Both the position numbers and the translations under genes were made by a program. From Pseudoalteromonas luteoviolacea H33-S (GTDB taxonomy: Bacteria > Pseudomonadota > Gammaproteobacteria > Enterobacterales > Alteromonadaceae), in NCBI RefSeq assembly GCF_001625695.1, contig NZ_AUXY01000083.1, positions 61,373-125,372 on the forward strand: a stretch of DNA of 64,000 nt, written 5' to 3'. Of the stretch, positions 44,271 through 53,945 are shown piece by piece. How positions within the stretch are numbered: position 1 is the stretch's first letter; each line of letters starts with the position of its first letter. A model generated the notes under the pieces. That model was not told the DNA's origin. It did not search any database and saw only the letters and a list, made by a program, of their open reading frames with translations.

Positions 44271-44604
44271 CGGACATTGTTTTCAGCGAGCTTGCGTGGC
44301 GTTTATGAAAGTGATGTGTATTAAGGCTAATACCTCGCATGAGTAATTTATGATTGAGCAAGCTGTATGCGCTTCGCAGTAATAACTTTTAACATATACA
44401 TACAGTTTACAGATGGCAACAGGTGCTACTACGGGTGGTATAAAGCCAATTTGTGTTTCATTGCATAGCATCTATTGGCAGAAATTGAAATTATCAATAC
44501 TGCCTATATTGACAGGCGATGACTTGGAAATATAGTAGGAACGCAGCGTCTATTTTATAGGCAGTTTTGGCGCCGCTTCCACCCAAAATTAAAAAGGAAT
44601 TATT
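44271..44604. other. Intergenic region without a supported gene
   Basis: About 330 bases. A plus frame from an ATG at 44413 encodes about 40 residues with a TTGG-like start but has no ribosome site. The AAGGA before the next gene is clear, but no promoter motif was identified. Confidence 0.4.
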
Positions 44605-45357
44605 ATGATTAATAAAATAGCTGTAATATGTGCTGTAGTCTCTATGTCAGCCGTTTCTAATGAAGTGATCTACGATACAGATGCACAAGCTGGTATTACT
44701 ACGCAATATACACATGGTCCAATTACTGAAATTGAAGTACAAAGCCGCAGTGCATTGCACTTCTCCGCGCGGTTTTTTGTTACGGATGCTGGTGTAAACT
44801 GCTCCAATGCGCAGGTAATAAATGAAAATACATGGCAAGTGTTGGCAGAGTTACCTGTACAAGGGAATACTGCTATTACTGGCACATTACCCAGTGGTGT
44901 TGAGAGCACGCCGAAGTCTTTGCAAATCACTTGTCATAGTGGTAGAAAAACCTCTACGGTATATCACAAAATCCCCGCTGCACCAGCCATTAATTGGGAG
45001 AGTCAGGTGACAGTATCAGATTGGGTAAATGGTAGTCATGCAGGGTATTATGAAAATATAAATTATGTATCAGCTGCCTTCGTAAATAATAATGCACCAG
45101 ATGGCCAGTGCACTTTTTCGAATTTAGTCGGGCAAGCCCCAAATGTTATTGAAAGCAAACAAGGGCTGGCTTTTAACAGTGCGCATTTTAGTACAGAAGG
45201 CGCAGCCTTGGCGGATGGACAATATGTATATAGATACGTTGTATCTGAAATTATTTGCAAAAATGCAGGTGGTACGACACGTGCTGTGGAAGCTTGGGAC
45301 TTAGGTTATGATCATAGCCCAGCGCCAGATAGAGATTATACAGTGTATTCATACTAA
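44605..45357 (+). CDS. Secreted protein of unknown function
   Basis: A 250-residue protein with a signal peptide ending near SAVSNE and AAGGA before the ATG. The mature chain is beta-rich with four well-spread cysteines (VNCSN, ITCHS, GQCTF, IICKN) that could make two disulfides. No family recognised. Low charge and many Asn/Ser/Thr residues fit an extracellular beta-sandwich. A terminator follows. Confidence 0.6.
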   Translation: MINKIAVICAVVSMSAVSNEVIYDTDAQAGITTQYTHGPITEIEVQSRSALHFSARFFVTDAGVNCSNAQVINENTWQVLAELPVQGNTAITGTLPSGVESTPKSLQITCHSGRKTSTVYHKIPAAPAINWESQVTVSDWVNGSHAGYYENINYVSAAFVNNNAPDGQCTFSNLVGQAPNVIESKQGLAFNSAHFSTEGAALADGQYVYRYVVSEIICKNAGGTTRAVEAWDLGYDHSPAPDRDYTVYSY

Positions 45358-45378
45358 CCACTAAGTTTTAGATGGTAT

Positions 45379-45412
45379 GTAGAGGTTTTTATAAAGCCTC
45401 TACTTATTCTAA
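45379..45412 (+). terminator. Hairpin terminator
   Basis: GTAGAGG and CCTCTAC form a 7-bp stem around an 11-base loop, followed by TTATTCT. It ends the secreted-protein transcript. Confidence 0.6.
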
Positions 45413-45542
45413 TTCAGACTGAAATCCTTCAGGTCTTTGTGGTGTATCGAATTAAAAAAATTCCATAAGTTTTTTTGGCGATGACTAAAGGGGTTGGGGG
45501 ATCTGCTCGGTAATAACCACAATACTAATACTCAGCGTTGGT

Positions 45543-45737
45543 GTGCCATATCGCTGCAGTTCAAATAAGGTACAGACGCAAGTATCCATGCGAGGTAACA
45601 GAGAGCATATTAGCACTCTGGGTATGCTTCTTAATCAGATACCAAACAACAGTGATGGTGAATTGATTAGTGTATTAGATGGTGTTCAAAGTGTTAAAAA
45701 AGAGGATCTAATAGGCTCTTTCAGTTTTATCGACTAG
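45543..45737 (+). CDS. Doubtful small open frame
   Basis: A 64-codon frame with no ribosome site at either possible ATG. Its second half (VLDGVQSVKKEDLIGSFSF) looks like an ordinary protein rather than chance sequence, so it may be the end of a lost gene. The frame in the opposite strand over the last codons is the natural-product-like remnant. Confidence 0.2.
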   Translation: MPYRCSSNKVQTQVSMRGNREHISTLGMLLNQIPNNSDGELISVLDGVQSVKKEDLIGSFSFID

Positions 45738-45877
45738 CAAGTAATGGTGTGAGTTTGAGGGTGACACACATTAAAATGAGTTGGCAAATCTCCTTGATCA
45801 CATTGGGCCGAATTTGTTGTGTAGCCACCACCACCAATGAGAGGAGTTGCATTGACTTTGTAAAAAAGCGAATGGCG
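45734..45877 (-). pseudogene. Start-less remnant of a cysteine-rich natural-product precursor
   Basis: An open 47-codon minus-strand frame with no start codon. Near its middle it reads ATPLIGGGGYTTNSAQC, followed by two more cysteines in a Thr/His/Gln-rich tail that ends in Cys at the stop. The ATPLIGGGG part looks like the end of a glycine leader, and the Thr/Ser-plus-Cys core is like lanthipeptide precursors. The leader's front end is missing where the frame meets the terminator of the DUF1444-like gene. It was probably cut off by a rearrangement. Homology is by eye only. Confidence 0.4.
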
Positions 45878-45903
45878 TTACCTGTATCATTACAGGCACG
45901 CCA
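45862..45903 (-). terminator. Terminator of the DUF1444-like gene
   Basis: TGGCGT plus CCTGTA pair with TACAGG plus ACGCCA across a 4-base loop with one bulge. On the minus strand the hairpin is followed by TTCGCTTTTTT, a good terminator. Confidence 0.8.
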
Positions 45904-45912
45904 TCGATAAGC

Positions 45913-46818
45913 TTAAAACAGGATGCGTTTCAGCTCACCATCATGATATTCATAAGCAAATGGTGACACGTTGTATGATAGGTTTGGACACTCAGAGTAA
46001 GCGAGCATAGCAATTTGATAAAGACCAGCTTCGTCATCCATTGGAACAACTAGAACACTGCTTCTATTGGGTAATACAACTGCGATAGGTCCCTTAAAGG
46101 TCGCTTTAACTTGTTGCTTAAAGTAATCAGTAAACACGGCACTTGCTTCGTAGATTTCATCTGCAACAAACATATATAAATTGCAGCTTTCGTCTTTTTG
46201 ATCAATCTTTTGAAATTTTGCACCTATCTTTTCTAAGTATGAATCCAAATTAGCTTGAGCAATCTGCTTTAATTGCTCTGGGGGTAAGTTGAATTCATCT
46301 AACTTTTCCTTACCAACATACTGAATACTTGTGGGGGTATCTATGGCTAACATTAGTACGATCTCATCATTAATGGGCTCATAGTAAAAAGGAAAAGGAA
46401 CATTTTTATCACCGGATTGATTAATTTTAGCGGTGAGTCCTTCAATATAAGAGGTCGGCTTTGTGACAGGCTTTAATTGACTAATTTGTAATTTAGACTC
46501 ATCAGTTAATAAGTTAACACTTTTACTTGAATTGATATGATCTGCAAATATATCTGTAAGTAAATCTTTCTCCTGAGAGTACCTCAAATACGCATTGGTT
46601 AAATCTGTAGAAAGGGCGATGCCTTTGTCATAAGTGATCTCAAGTAATAAGTCACCGGTTACTTCGAGTTTTGTATCTTTAAAGTGTTTTTGTGTCTCTT
46701 TCAAGTAGGCCTGTGTAAATGCCTGTTCAGATAGTAGAGAATTAGAGCTTGGTGACGAGAGCGCATAAAACGAAGACGATAATCCCATCACCACAGAGAA
46801 AAGCAGGGCTTTTTTCAT
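45913..46818 (-). CDS. Exported DUF1444-like protein
   Basis: A 301-residue protein with a signal peptide cleaved near YALSSP. The stretch IVLMLAIDTPTSIQYVGKEK with FNLPPEQLKQIAQANL matches the DUF1444 (YtpQ) pattern from memory, though those proteins are usually cytoplasmic. Cysteines lie at ESCNLYM and SECPNLS. A terminator follows its stop. Role unknown. It is the last intact gene before the decayed stretch and the peptide cluster. Confidence 0.55.
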   Translation of the reverse strand: MKKALLFSVVMGLSSSFYALSSPSSNSLLSEQAFTQAYLKETQKHFKDTKLEVTGDLLLEITYDKGIALSTDLTNAYLRYSQEKDLLTDIFADHINSSKSVNLLTDESKLQISQLKPVTKPTSYIEGLTAKINQSGDKNVPFPFYYEPINDEIVLMLAIDTPTSIQYVGKEKLDEFNLPPEQLKQIAQANLDSYLEKIGAKFQKIDQKDESCNLYMFVADEIYEASAVFTDYFKQQVKATFKGPIAVVLPNRSSVLVVPMDDEAGLYQIAMLAYSECPNLSYNVSPFAYEYHDGELKRILF

Positions 46819-47596
46819 TATTTAAATCCATATAAAAATACTTCTAGCACATAATAACGGTAATTATCTTCTATATCTTTAGTTATTGTTTTTATTATAT
46901 TTTTAACAATTTAGCAAGAAAATCAAGCTCATGAGTGAGCGAAAAAATAAGACTGCGGAGTAGGGTAGAGAAAGTGGATTCAATCTAAATACTATAACGC
47001 AACTCCTTAAAGAAACAGCTCAACTTTATGATTTGTTCGGTTTTGGAGTCGATAATTTAAAAAAATCAGTAGAAAAGCGACGTTTATTAATATAGGTGAT
47101 AGCTCCCTAGAGTATTTGAGGTAATTTTACTAGGAGAAGAAAAATACATTGCACCATCAAAGTTTTATCGTTATAAAACACTTGAGAAGAATATGAAACT
47201 TCGCAGTAATTGGTATCACATTGATAAAAAGATTAAGCCTGAAATTAAGCGTGTTTGGTAAGAAAGCCACCGATTTTGTGGAGTTTGAGCAACTAAAACG
47301 TGAAGGGGCTAAATTTGCTTGTTGTAAGGTTAATATATAACTTGATACCAAGGGGATTCGTGACCAAAAATGAATAACTACGATATTTAGATGCCTTAGC
47401 CTAGGTAGAAGCTCTAAAAGCAGCTGCACAGTGATAGTCTAGCCAGTCTGTGTCGAACCAATATGTTGTCAGTCGAATATGGGAAAAATATTCAACTGTT
47501 TGATGATAAAGCATTATAACTTCAATAAATTTTCCACCCAATATATTGGTAGGATTCAATTACTAAAAGTTTTTTAATTTGTTAAGGAAAAATATT
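46819..47596. other. Gene-poor boundary left of the NRPS cluster
   Basis: About 780 AT-rich bases with no intact gene. It holds the decayed open segments described separately and, at its right end, the AAGGA site of the SyrP-like gene. It may be the left edge of the biosynthetic cluster. Confidence 0.5.
46964..47340 (+). pseudogene. Decayed gene with several frameshifts
   Basis: Three consecutive open pieces in different frames each read like real protein. One has TQLLKETAQLYDLFGFGVDN, the next EKNMKLRSNWYHIDKKIKPE, and the last TDFVEFEQLKREGAKFACCK. In-frame stops end each, so at least two frameshifts separate them. No family recognised; it may be a defunct mobile or phage gene. Confidence 0.4.
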
Positions 47597-48622
47597 TTGA
47601 ACATAAACAACGTTATTGCAGAAGAAGCCGAGCGTTCCATAACAACAAGCTTTATTTCACCGGAGCAAAGCTTACCACTTGTTATTACAGCAAAAAATAC
47701 TTCTATAAACTTGGTAGAGTGGGCTGAAAAAAACAAAACCTATATAACAGCAAAAAAAGAACAATATGGCGCTGTGTTATTTCGAGGCTTTGATGTCGAC
47801 TCGGCAGAAGTATTTGAGCAGGTTATTAAAGCTACCAGCTCACAAGCGATTAAGTACATGGAGCGTTCTTCACCAAGGGATACTGTTTCTGGAAATATTT
47901 ATACATCGACTTCGCAGCCTAAGGAAAATGAAATTTTTCTTCATACAGAACAATCATTTAATTTAACCTTCCCGTTACATATCTATTTTAATTGCCACAT
48001 TGAGGCCGAATCTGGTGGCTGTACTCCATTAGCCGACACTCGGAAAATTTTCCAGCGTATTCCCGAAGATATCAGAAATAAGTTTATTGAGAAAGGCTAT
48101 TTATACCAGCGAAACTTTATGAAATATATGTATGTTAGCTGGCAGAATTGCTATCAAACTGAAGACAAAGAGCAAGTCGAGAATTACTGTCGTAATAATA
48201 AAATTGATTTTTTATGGGGAGATGATGATATTACCTTAACTACTCGTCAGGTAAGGCCAATGGTATCTAAGCACCCTGCAACCAATGAAAATTGCTGGTT
48301 TAACCATTGCACCTTTTTTAATTTGGCCACGTTAGATACTGAAATGCAAAATTTCCTACGAGAGTCTTATAGTAATCAAGAGTTGCCCAATCATACTTTT
48401 TATGGAGACGGTTCACAGATAGAGCCAGAAGTCATTGAAACTTTAATCCAAGCTTATGAAGCTGAAAAAGTAACTTTTCAGTGGCAAGTTGGAGATGTCC
48501 TGATGGTGGATAACATGCTCGTTGCTCATGGCCGAGAGTCTTTTTCGGGAGAACGCTTAGTACTCACAGGTATGTCTGAGCCTTGTCTTTTAGCTGAAGT
48601 TAAACTGTCAATGCCAGCATAA
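47597..48622 (+). CDS. SyrP-like Fe(II)/2-oxoglutarate hydroxylase (TauD family)
   Basis: A 341-residue TauD/TfdA-family enzyme. The HTE iron-binding motif (FLHTEQSF, near residue 118) is followed by ESGGCTPLADTRKI, and the distal His and 2OG-binding Arg lie in VAHGRESFSGERLVL. The ESGGxTPLAD segment is typical of SyrP-type enzymes that hydroxylate amino acids loaded on NRPS carrier domains, such as beta-hydroxyaspartate formation in syringomycin. TTG is used as the start because AAGGA lies eight bases upstream; an earlier TTG has no site. It is the leftmost gene of the cluster. Substrate not established. Confidence 0.8.
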   Translation: MNINNVIAEEAERSITTSFISPEQSLPLVITAKNTSINLVEWAEKNKTYITAKKEQYGAVLFRGFDVDSAEVFEQVIKATSSQAIKYMERSSPRDTVSGNIYTSTSQPKENEIFLHTEQSFNLTFPLHIYFNCHIEAESGGCTPLADTRKIFQRIPEDIRNKFIEKGYLYQRNFMKYMYVSWQNCYQTEDKEQVENYCRNNKIDFLWGDDDITLTTRQVRPMVSKHPATNENCWFNHCTFFNLATLDTEMQNFLRESYSNQELPNHTFYGDGSQIEPEVIETLIQAYEAEKVTFQWQVGDVLMVDNMLVAHGRESFSGERLVLTGMSEPCLLAEVKLSMPA

Positions 48623-49050
48623 AGCTACATGGCTGGTATGTTTTTACCAACATGGAAATGCACAATTGCTGAAATAGTAATATATCTCAATTAAACGTTG
48701 CTTGGCATGCCAGTTCATTTTTAAATAATACTTGTAAGGTAATTGATACGATTAAAGTAACGTTTTTTTGAAGAATATTGCATCTCACTTAGTTCCACAA
48801 CCGTTAATACCTTTCGTGTAAAGTTAGGGGTATTTGTAGATTAAAAAGGTGAGGGATTAGCATTTTTGTTGTGCTGATCTTGTTTATTATGCAATTAGGC
48901 TAAACTCAAGCTCTCTTAAAGGCGCTGTTTCGAGCACCGGCTTTACTTACGTCGAGCAACTTCCTTCAGGCTCTTTATTCGCTTGGAAGTGGTGATCGCT
49001 CAGAGTGTCAGGCCTTTTGTTGTTACCTAGCACTCCTGTGTTTTGAGGCT
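48623..49050. other. Intergenic region in the cluster without a supported gene
   Basis: About 430 bases between convergent genes. No coding frame, terminator with a T-run, or repeat stands out. Short open pieces on the minus strand near 48780-48850 read as possible decayed coding sequence but are too short to name. Confidence 0.4.
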
Positions 49051-50292
49051 TTAGCTATTCCTTACTATATACTGGCTGAAGCTCTTGACTCCCTCATGAA
49101 TTTTTTCTGGCTCATAGTAACTAAATGAAAGCCGTACATAGCGAGCCCAAATCTGTGGGGATAGGGAAAAGAAACTGACTGGCATGCAGATGACCTTATT
49201 TTCATTAGCACAAGCTGTGATATGTTCTTTGGTAAAGTTAAACGGCACTTTAATGACATAAAAGAAGCCACCGTTAGGGTTATTCCACTGAACTCCTTCT
49301 TTATGTTGGAAGTTTTCTGTTAGGGCATTATTCATGGCATGGCATTGACTTAAATATTGTTGGTTTATTGGCTCCATCCAATTGTTCAGGGAATATTGTT
49401 GCTCTATCAGCCAGCCACCGATCACACTTTGTGATATCGAACTGGTATTTACGGAGGTCAAGCTTTTTATGGTCCCCAATGCATGTGCTATGGCTCCATT
49501 AGGAGCCACAATATAACCGACACGTACCCCTGGGCAGAAGGTTTTGGAAAAAGATCCTATATGGTATACAAGGCCAAATTTATCCAGGGCTTTTAAAGAC
49601 GGTTGTTCACTGTCGGTGAACTTGAACCTAGAATAGGGGTCATCTTCTATGATACGTAAGTTCAATTCCTGGCAGATCTTGAGTAGCTCCTGGCGTTCAT
49701 TTATCGATAACTGGTAGGCGAGGGGATTATTAAAATCAGGATTGATATAAATGATCTTTGCGTTAATATTTTGATGTTTTAACTGCTCAACTTTCTCTCT
49801 CAAATAGTCCCAGTTAAATTGATAAGTCTTTTGCTCAATGTCGGTCAATCTGTGCAGTTCTACAGGCTCTACACGCTTGCCTAGGGTATTCACCATACCG
49901 GAGAAACCCACATAACTTGGGTCTATTGTCAGGGCGCAATCCGAAGGCTCTTTAAGTTCATTCAGACAAGCTAATAGCAAGGCTTCTTGGCAGCCATTAG
50001 TGATGACTATGTTAGCAGTGTCCACGTGAATGTTTTCATCGGTTGCCAGATATTTTTGTAAAATACCGTTAATGATCCCTGTGCTTGGCCCATAATGACA
50101 AATTTGATTAGCTGCTTTTGTGGTATTAATTCCCCTTTGTTCAGCAAAATATTCAGTGAAAACGGCCTGATGCCTTTCCCAGTTGGAGTGATTTAAAAAT
50201 TTTGCATGGGGTCTGCCCGAGGCAAAAGATATCGCGTCGGGGAATTGCATGGCAACTTCATTCAAAAAGTTCATGACTTGAGCTTGGGACAT
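49051..50292 (-). CDS. Fold-type I PLP aminotransferase
   Basis: A 413-residue aminotransferase of the class I/II, 2-aminoadipate/HpgT-like type. It has ISFASGRPHAKFL at the N terminus, the PLP-binding Asn/Asp/Tyr regions (NPDFNNPLAY, EDDPYSRF), the Schiff-base Lys in GSFSKTFCPGVRVGY (about residue 249), and the carboxylate-binding Arg in RYVRLSFSYY. There is no MocR-type DNA-binding domain. AAGGAAG precedes the ATG. In an NRPS cluster it probably makes or inverts a non-proteinogenic amino acid precursor. It is convergent with the SyrP-like gene, so separate transcription is needed. Confidence 0.8.
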   Translation of the reverse strand: MSQAQVMNFLNEVAMQFPDAISFASGRPHAKFLNHSNWERHQAVFTEYFAEQRGINTTKAANQICHYGPSTGIINGILQKYLATDENIHVDTANIVITNGCQEALLLACLNELKEPSDCALTIDPSYVGFSGMVNTLGKRVEPVELHRLTDIEQKTYQFNWDYLREKVEQLKHQNINAKIIYINPDFNNPLAYQLSINERQELLKICQELNLRIIEDDPYSRFKFTDSEQPSLKALDKFGLVYHIGSFSKTFCPGVRVGYIVAPNGAIAHALGTIKSLTSVNTSSISQSVIGGWLIEQQYSLNNWMEPINQQYLSQCHAMNNALTENFQHKEGVQWNNPNGGFFYVIKVPFNFTKEHITACANENKVICMPVSFFSLSPQIWARYVRLSFSYYEPEKIHEGVKSFSQYIVRNS

Positions 50293-50528
50293 ACCACTTC
50301 CTTACAGTTGAAAAACATGTGTATATTAAAAATTGTCAAAATATTGGGGTTTGCTTTTAAAGCTACTGTAATCTCCCAGGCCCGAAACTTTGACGGTTCA
50401 TGCAGTAGGCAATTGGTCTGAAAACCGGCTGCTGTCAGTTAATCGTTTGCTTACCTTCTTTTTGATAGTGCCTTTACCTGAATTGGGGGCTGGCAATCTT
50501 ATAGTGTAAAGTCGGGGCTTGTTGCCCC

Positions 50529-51230
50529 TTATTCAATCAGCGGTGTGCGGCTTTGATATTTGCAATTAAAGTATTTAATACTGTCAAGTGTGTTGTTTCT
50601 ATAAGGCACCAATTGCATAACGAGCTCTCTTGTGGCGCCATTTCTTTCATATTTGTTCGAATAGGTAAATTTTTGACTTTGGTTTTGGTGTGAAAGGACA
50701 ACCGTATCCTCGTTTTTTGACCAAAGCAGAGATATATCATTAATTCTTGCACTTCCGTCTTTATCAAAAGAGAGTTTGTAGGCTTCGGTACAATTAGTGC
50801 TGCTAAATTCGACTTCAGTAATATCGACAGCAAACTCTGCAGCTAATTGTTCTCGCATGGACATCAGACCGTCGGAATTTACCAGATAAAGACCAATATT
50901 GTTACTATTCCTATATTCGTGATTTTTTACTCGGTTTTTGGCAATTAATCCTGTCGTGTAACCTTTTTCATTTATAATATTAAGAATTTTAACTAAATCA
51001 TCATTATCGCCATCATCTTTAGGGTAAATAATGAAGCTGCCCATATTCACCAACGGCGGCTTACGTTCGCTTATTAAGACTTTCAGGCCTGTTGCTTCTA
51101 AAGCAGTCACTATTTCATTTTTCTCTGCTTCAGGCACTTTATAACTATGAAGGTGAACGGTGCTAGGGGCGCAACCAGTTAAAACTAATATGAAAAAAAA
51201 TGCGTGAAATTTCATCAAAATCTTCGGCAT
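50529..51230 (-). CDS. Lipoprotein of unknown function in the NRPS cluster
   Basis: A 233-residue exported lipoprotein with lipobox LVLTGC. The first ATG or the one five codons later (which gives a textbook signal sequence) may be used. Mature sequence is mixed alpha/beta with two Cys and no recognised domain; the YPKDDGDNDDLVKILNII region is acidic. It is on the same strand as the MacAB-like genes and may be a component or receptor for the exported product, but no evidence ties it down. Confidence 0.5.
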   Translation of the reverse strand: MPKILMKFHAFFFILVLTGCAPSTVHLHSYKVPEAEKNEIVTALEATGLKVLISERKPPLVNMGSFIIYPKDDGDNDDLVKILNIINEKGYTTGLIAKNRVKNHEYRNSNNIGLYLVNSDGLMSMREQLAAEFAVDITEVEFSSTNCTEAYKLSFDKDGSARINDISLLWSKNEDTVVLSHQNQSQKFTYSNKYERNGATRELVMQLVPYRNNTLDSIKYFNCKYQSRTPLIE

Positions 51231-51494
51231 AATGATATTTCTTCCTTCAAAAAAACTCTTGTGTTTGTCCTATTAAAAATAAAACAACCGATAGGCTGTG
51301 ATTATTTTAAATAAATGTTATCGGATTAATTTATGCAAATATAGTTTTATTTAATATGTTTAAAATCGGGTCAGGGTCAAAGATATATGTACAGTTAATT
51401 TACCTGTCCCGAAATCTCCTTTATTATCGGCGTTTGTCACGACCTCTATGGTAGCGAAAGAGTAACCAGAGTACCTGGCTACGTCATCAACCTG

Positions 51495-53945
51495 CTATTG
51501 TGCATTTTGTAATGAATGAATAGCAGGTTTACTAATTATTCGCCAGGCTGAAAATAAGCTCGCCAGAGCCGTTAATATCACGATGAGCAGCACGGGAAAT
51601 AGTGCGCCCCAGAGACTTATTTCGTCAACAAACGAAGTGTTTTCCAGCCATAACCAGAGCCCGGTAACTATGACGCCTGCTGCAACAAATCCGGCTAAAA
51701 CGGTGGTAAAATTCTCACGAATGATTTCCAGATAAATAGTTGCTGGCGTGGCACCAATTGCCATACGAATACCTAACTCAGAGCGACGCAGCTGGATACT
51801 GTATGCTAATATGCCGTAAACTCCAACAGAGGCTAAAAATAGTGTTAGCAAAGTTAATACCGCCGCAGCACCTGCGAGAAACTTATCATGATGAACAAGC
51901 CTGTCATGGGCATCTGTAATATCAATTAATTTTGATACTTTAAATTCCTTATTAACCCGCGCCATCATTTGATTTAACTCAATGGCTGATAAGTTCTGAT
52001 TGGGCATTACTTCTATTAAGATCTCCGGAAAATCAAATGCCATATAAGGAATAAACACTCGCGGCAGTTCTTCTTTGCCGGGTAAAGTCAGATCTCTGAC
52101 GACACCAACCACTTCATAAGGGCTATCTCCCGGGGCATTGATCCAAAAATAGCGCTTGTTTATTATCTCTTCTTCGAGCGCCAGTTTGTCGGCGAAAGTC
52201 TCGTTGATAATGATAACGTTTTTGGCATTATCATAATCACTGGCAGAAAAGGTTTTGCCTTTAATCAGCTCAAATTTCAAAATATCCAGGTAGTTTTCAT
52301 CGACTAACGAAACCACGCCTTGCTGTTGCTTTTGGAATTCAGCATCTTCAGATAAATAGCTGAAAAAATGTTCATCGGTTGATTCCGAAAGTGGGAAGCC
52401 CATGGCGATACTGGCATTTTTAATTTTTGGGTTTTCGGTAAACTGGTTGCGAAGGGCTTTTAAATTCTCTCCTAGGACTTTGGTGGAAGCAAGCCTGGCG
52501 ATGCCAATATCAACTTTAACCTGATAGACGTTATTTGTCGCTAGTCCGGAAGGCTGAATGATATTGCTCATTGACTGATGAAAAACCTGGATACTGACGC
52601 AAAGCATAGTCGCAGTAAGGGCCACTTGACTTAAAATTAAGATGTTACGCACTTTTTTCGACACCTGTAAGGCTGTGCCTTTACCACCGCTTAACATCAT
52701 CTGGCTCAGCTTACGATAATCAATTTGCCTGTTAACCAATAGAGAAGTTAGTAATGCGATGAGACTCGAGACTAAAGCCGAAAAGGCAACGGAAAGCCAA
52801 TTAAAGCTTAGCTCATTGGCTCTGGGCAGCCAATCAAGTTGCAGCTGTTTAATATAATCTATGCCCATATAAGAAAAAGCCAAGGAAAATAAAACGGTGG
52901 CAGTCATTAACAAGGACATTTCAATTAAAGTTGAGCGAAATAAATCGCTTTTTTGTGCGCCTAAAGCGGCTTGAATGGCCATGATCCGCTGCCTGTTTGC
53001 CGTTCTTGCTAGGATAAGATTCATGGTATTTGCGACAGCGATCATCAGCAATAGAAATACACCGGTAAAAAGCAGTAGGGTTTGCTGATAACTGTCACCA
53101 ATAATTTTTTCCCGAAAAGAAGTTAACTTGAATTCTATGCTTGATGATTTAAAAAATGAGCGTCCGGCCAACTCTTTACGATATTGGTTGTTTAATCGGC
53201 TGGTTAATTTATGGGATACTTGCTGAGGATTGACTCCCGGCTTTAATAGTCCGATTAGGTGATGGTTTGATAGTTGCCCACCCCAGGAGTGGCGCCAGCC
53301 TTCTTCGGTCAAGTTAAAATCCCAAGATAGCCATACATCGGTTAACCGACCAATGGACACAAGCTCGGGTTCAACAAACTCTTTTGCGGTGATACCGATT
53401 ATTTTGAAATTGGTCTCACCAAAGCGCAAAGTTTTGCCAACAGCGTCTTGGCGTTTACCAAATAATTTATCCCATGCGTCATAGCTGATGATGGCAACCG
53501 GCGCTTTTGCTTCCAGTCCTTCCCGGGCATTGAAATTCCGGCCAAGGGCAAAAGGGGTTTGGAGCATATCTAGGTATTCCGGTGTGATATAGCTCAGATT
53601 AACTCTGGGAGAGGCTGGAAGGTTGCGAATAATATCGACATTAAAATTAATTAAGGCTTTTTGTTCGAAGTCCGAATCGCTAAAGCTATAAGCATTCATA
53701 AGTGCCGGGTATGGTGAAGAGTCGCTGAATCTTATTTCGCCATCCTTAAGTGAATTACCCTTGGAGATGAACAATCTATCCTGATTATCATAAGGTAAGG
53801 GTGCCGAAAGTAACTGGTAATTAACCATAAAAATAGCAACTAAAGCACCAAGAGTTACCCCTAAAGTTAAAATGATAGCGGAACTGTAGCCTTTTACCTG
53901 AGATAACGAGCTCAGGGCGAGTCGAAATTCCCTGAATATGCTCAT
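51495..53945 (-). CDS. MacB/FtsX-type duplicated permease
   Basis: An 816-residue permease with two MacB-type periplasmic domains and two FtsX bundles, about eight membrane helices in all (bundles at about 15-40, 285-400, and near the C terminus). The duplication resembles ADOP-type permeases. Its start overlaps the ATPase gene stop as ATGA. It would span the inner membrane and, with the ATPase and membrane fusion protein, drive periplasmic substrates to an outer-membrane channel. The channel is not in the window. Near-equivalent: PvdT/MacB in pyoverdine efflux. Confidence 0.85.
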   Translation of the reverse strand: MSIFREFRLALSSLSQVKGYSSAIILTLGVTLGALVAIFMVNYQLLSAPLPYDNQDRLFISKGNSLKDGEIRFSDSSPYPALMNAYSFSDSDFEQKALINFNVDIIRNLPASPRVNLSYITPEYLDMLQTPFALGRNFNAREGLEAKAPVAIISYDAWDKLFGKRQDAVGKTLRFGETNFKIIGITAKEFVEPELVSIGRLTDVWLSWDFNLTEEGWRHSWGGQLSNHHLIGLLKPGVNPQQVSHKLTSRLNNQYRKELAGRSFFKSSSIEFKLTSFREKIIGDSYQQTLLLFTGVFLLLMIAVANTMNLILARTANRQRIMAIQAALGAQKSDLFRSTLIEMSLLMTATVLFSLAFSYMGIDYIKQLQLDWLPRANELSFNWLSVAFSALVSSLIALLTSLLVNRQIDYRKLSQMMLSGGKGTALQVSKKVRNILILSQVALTATMLCVSIQVFHQSMSNIIQPSGLATNNVYQVKVDIGIARLASTKVLGENLKALRNQFTENPKIKNASIAMGFPLSESTDEHFFSYLSEDAEFQKQQQGVVSLVDENYLDILKFELIKGKTFSASDYDNAKNVIIINETFADKLALEEEIINKRYFWINAPGDSPYEVVGVVRDLTLPGKEELPRVFIPYMAFDFPEILIEVMPNQNLSAIELNQMMARVNKEFKVSKLIDITDAHDRLVHHDKFLAGAAAVLTLLTLFLASVGVYGILAYSIQLRRSELGIRMAIGATPATIYLEIIRENFTTVLAGFVAAGVIVTGLWLWLENTSFVDEISLWGALFPVLLIVILTALASLFSAWRIISKPAIHSLQNAQ

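Noticed and set aside
44413..44535. A 40-codon plus frame with a TTGG start
   Set aside because: No ribosome site or downstream feature supports it.
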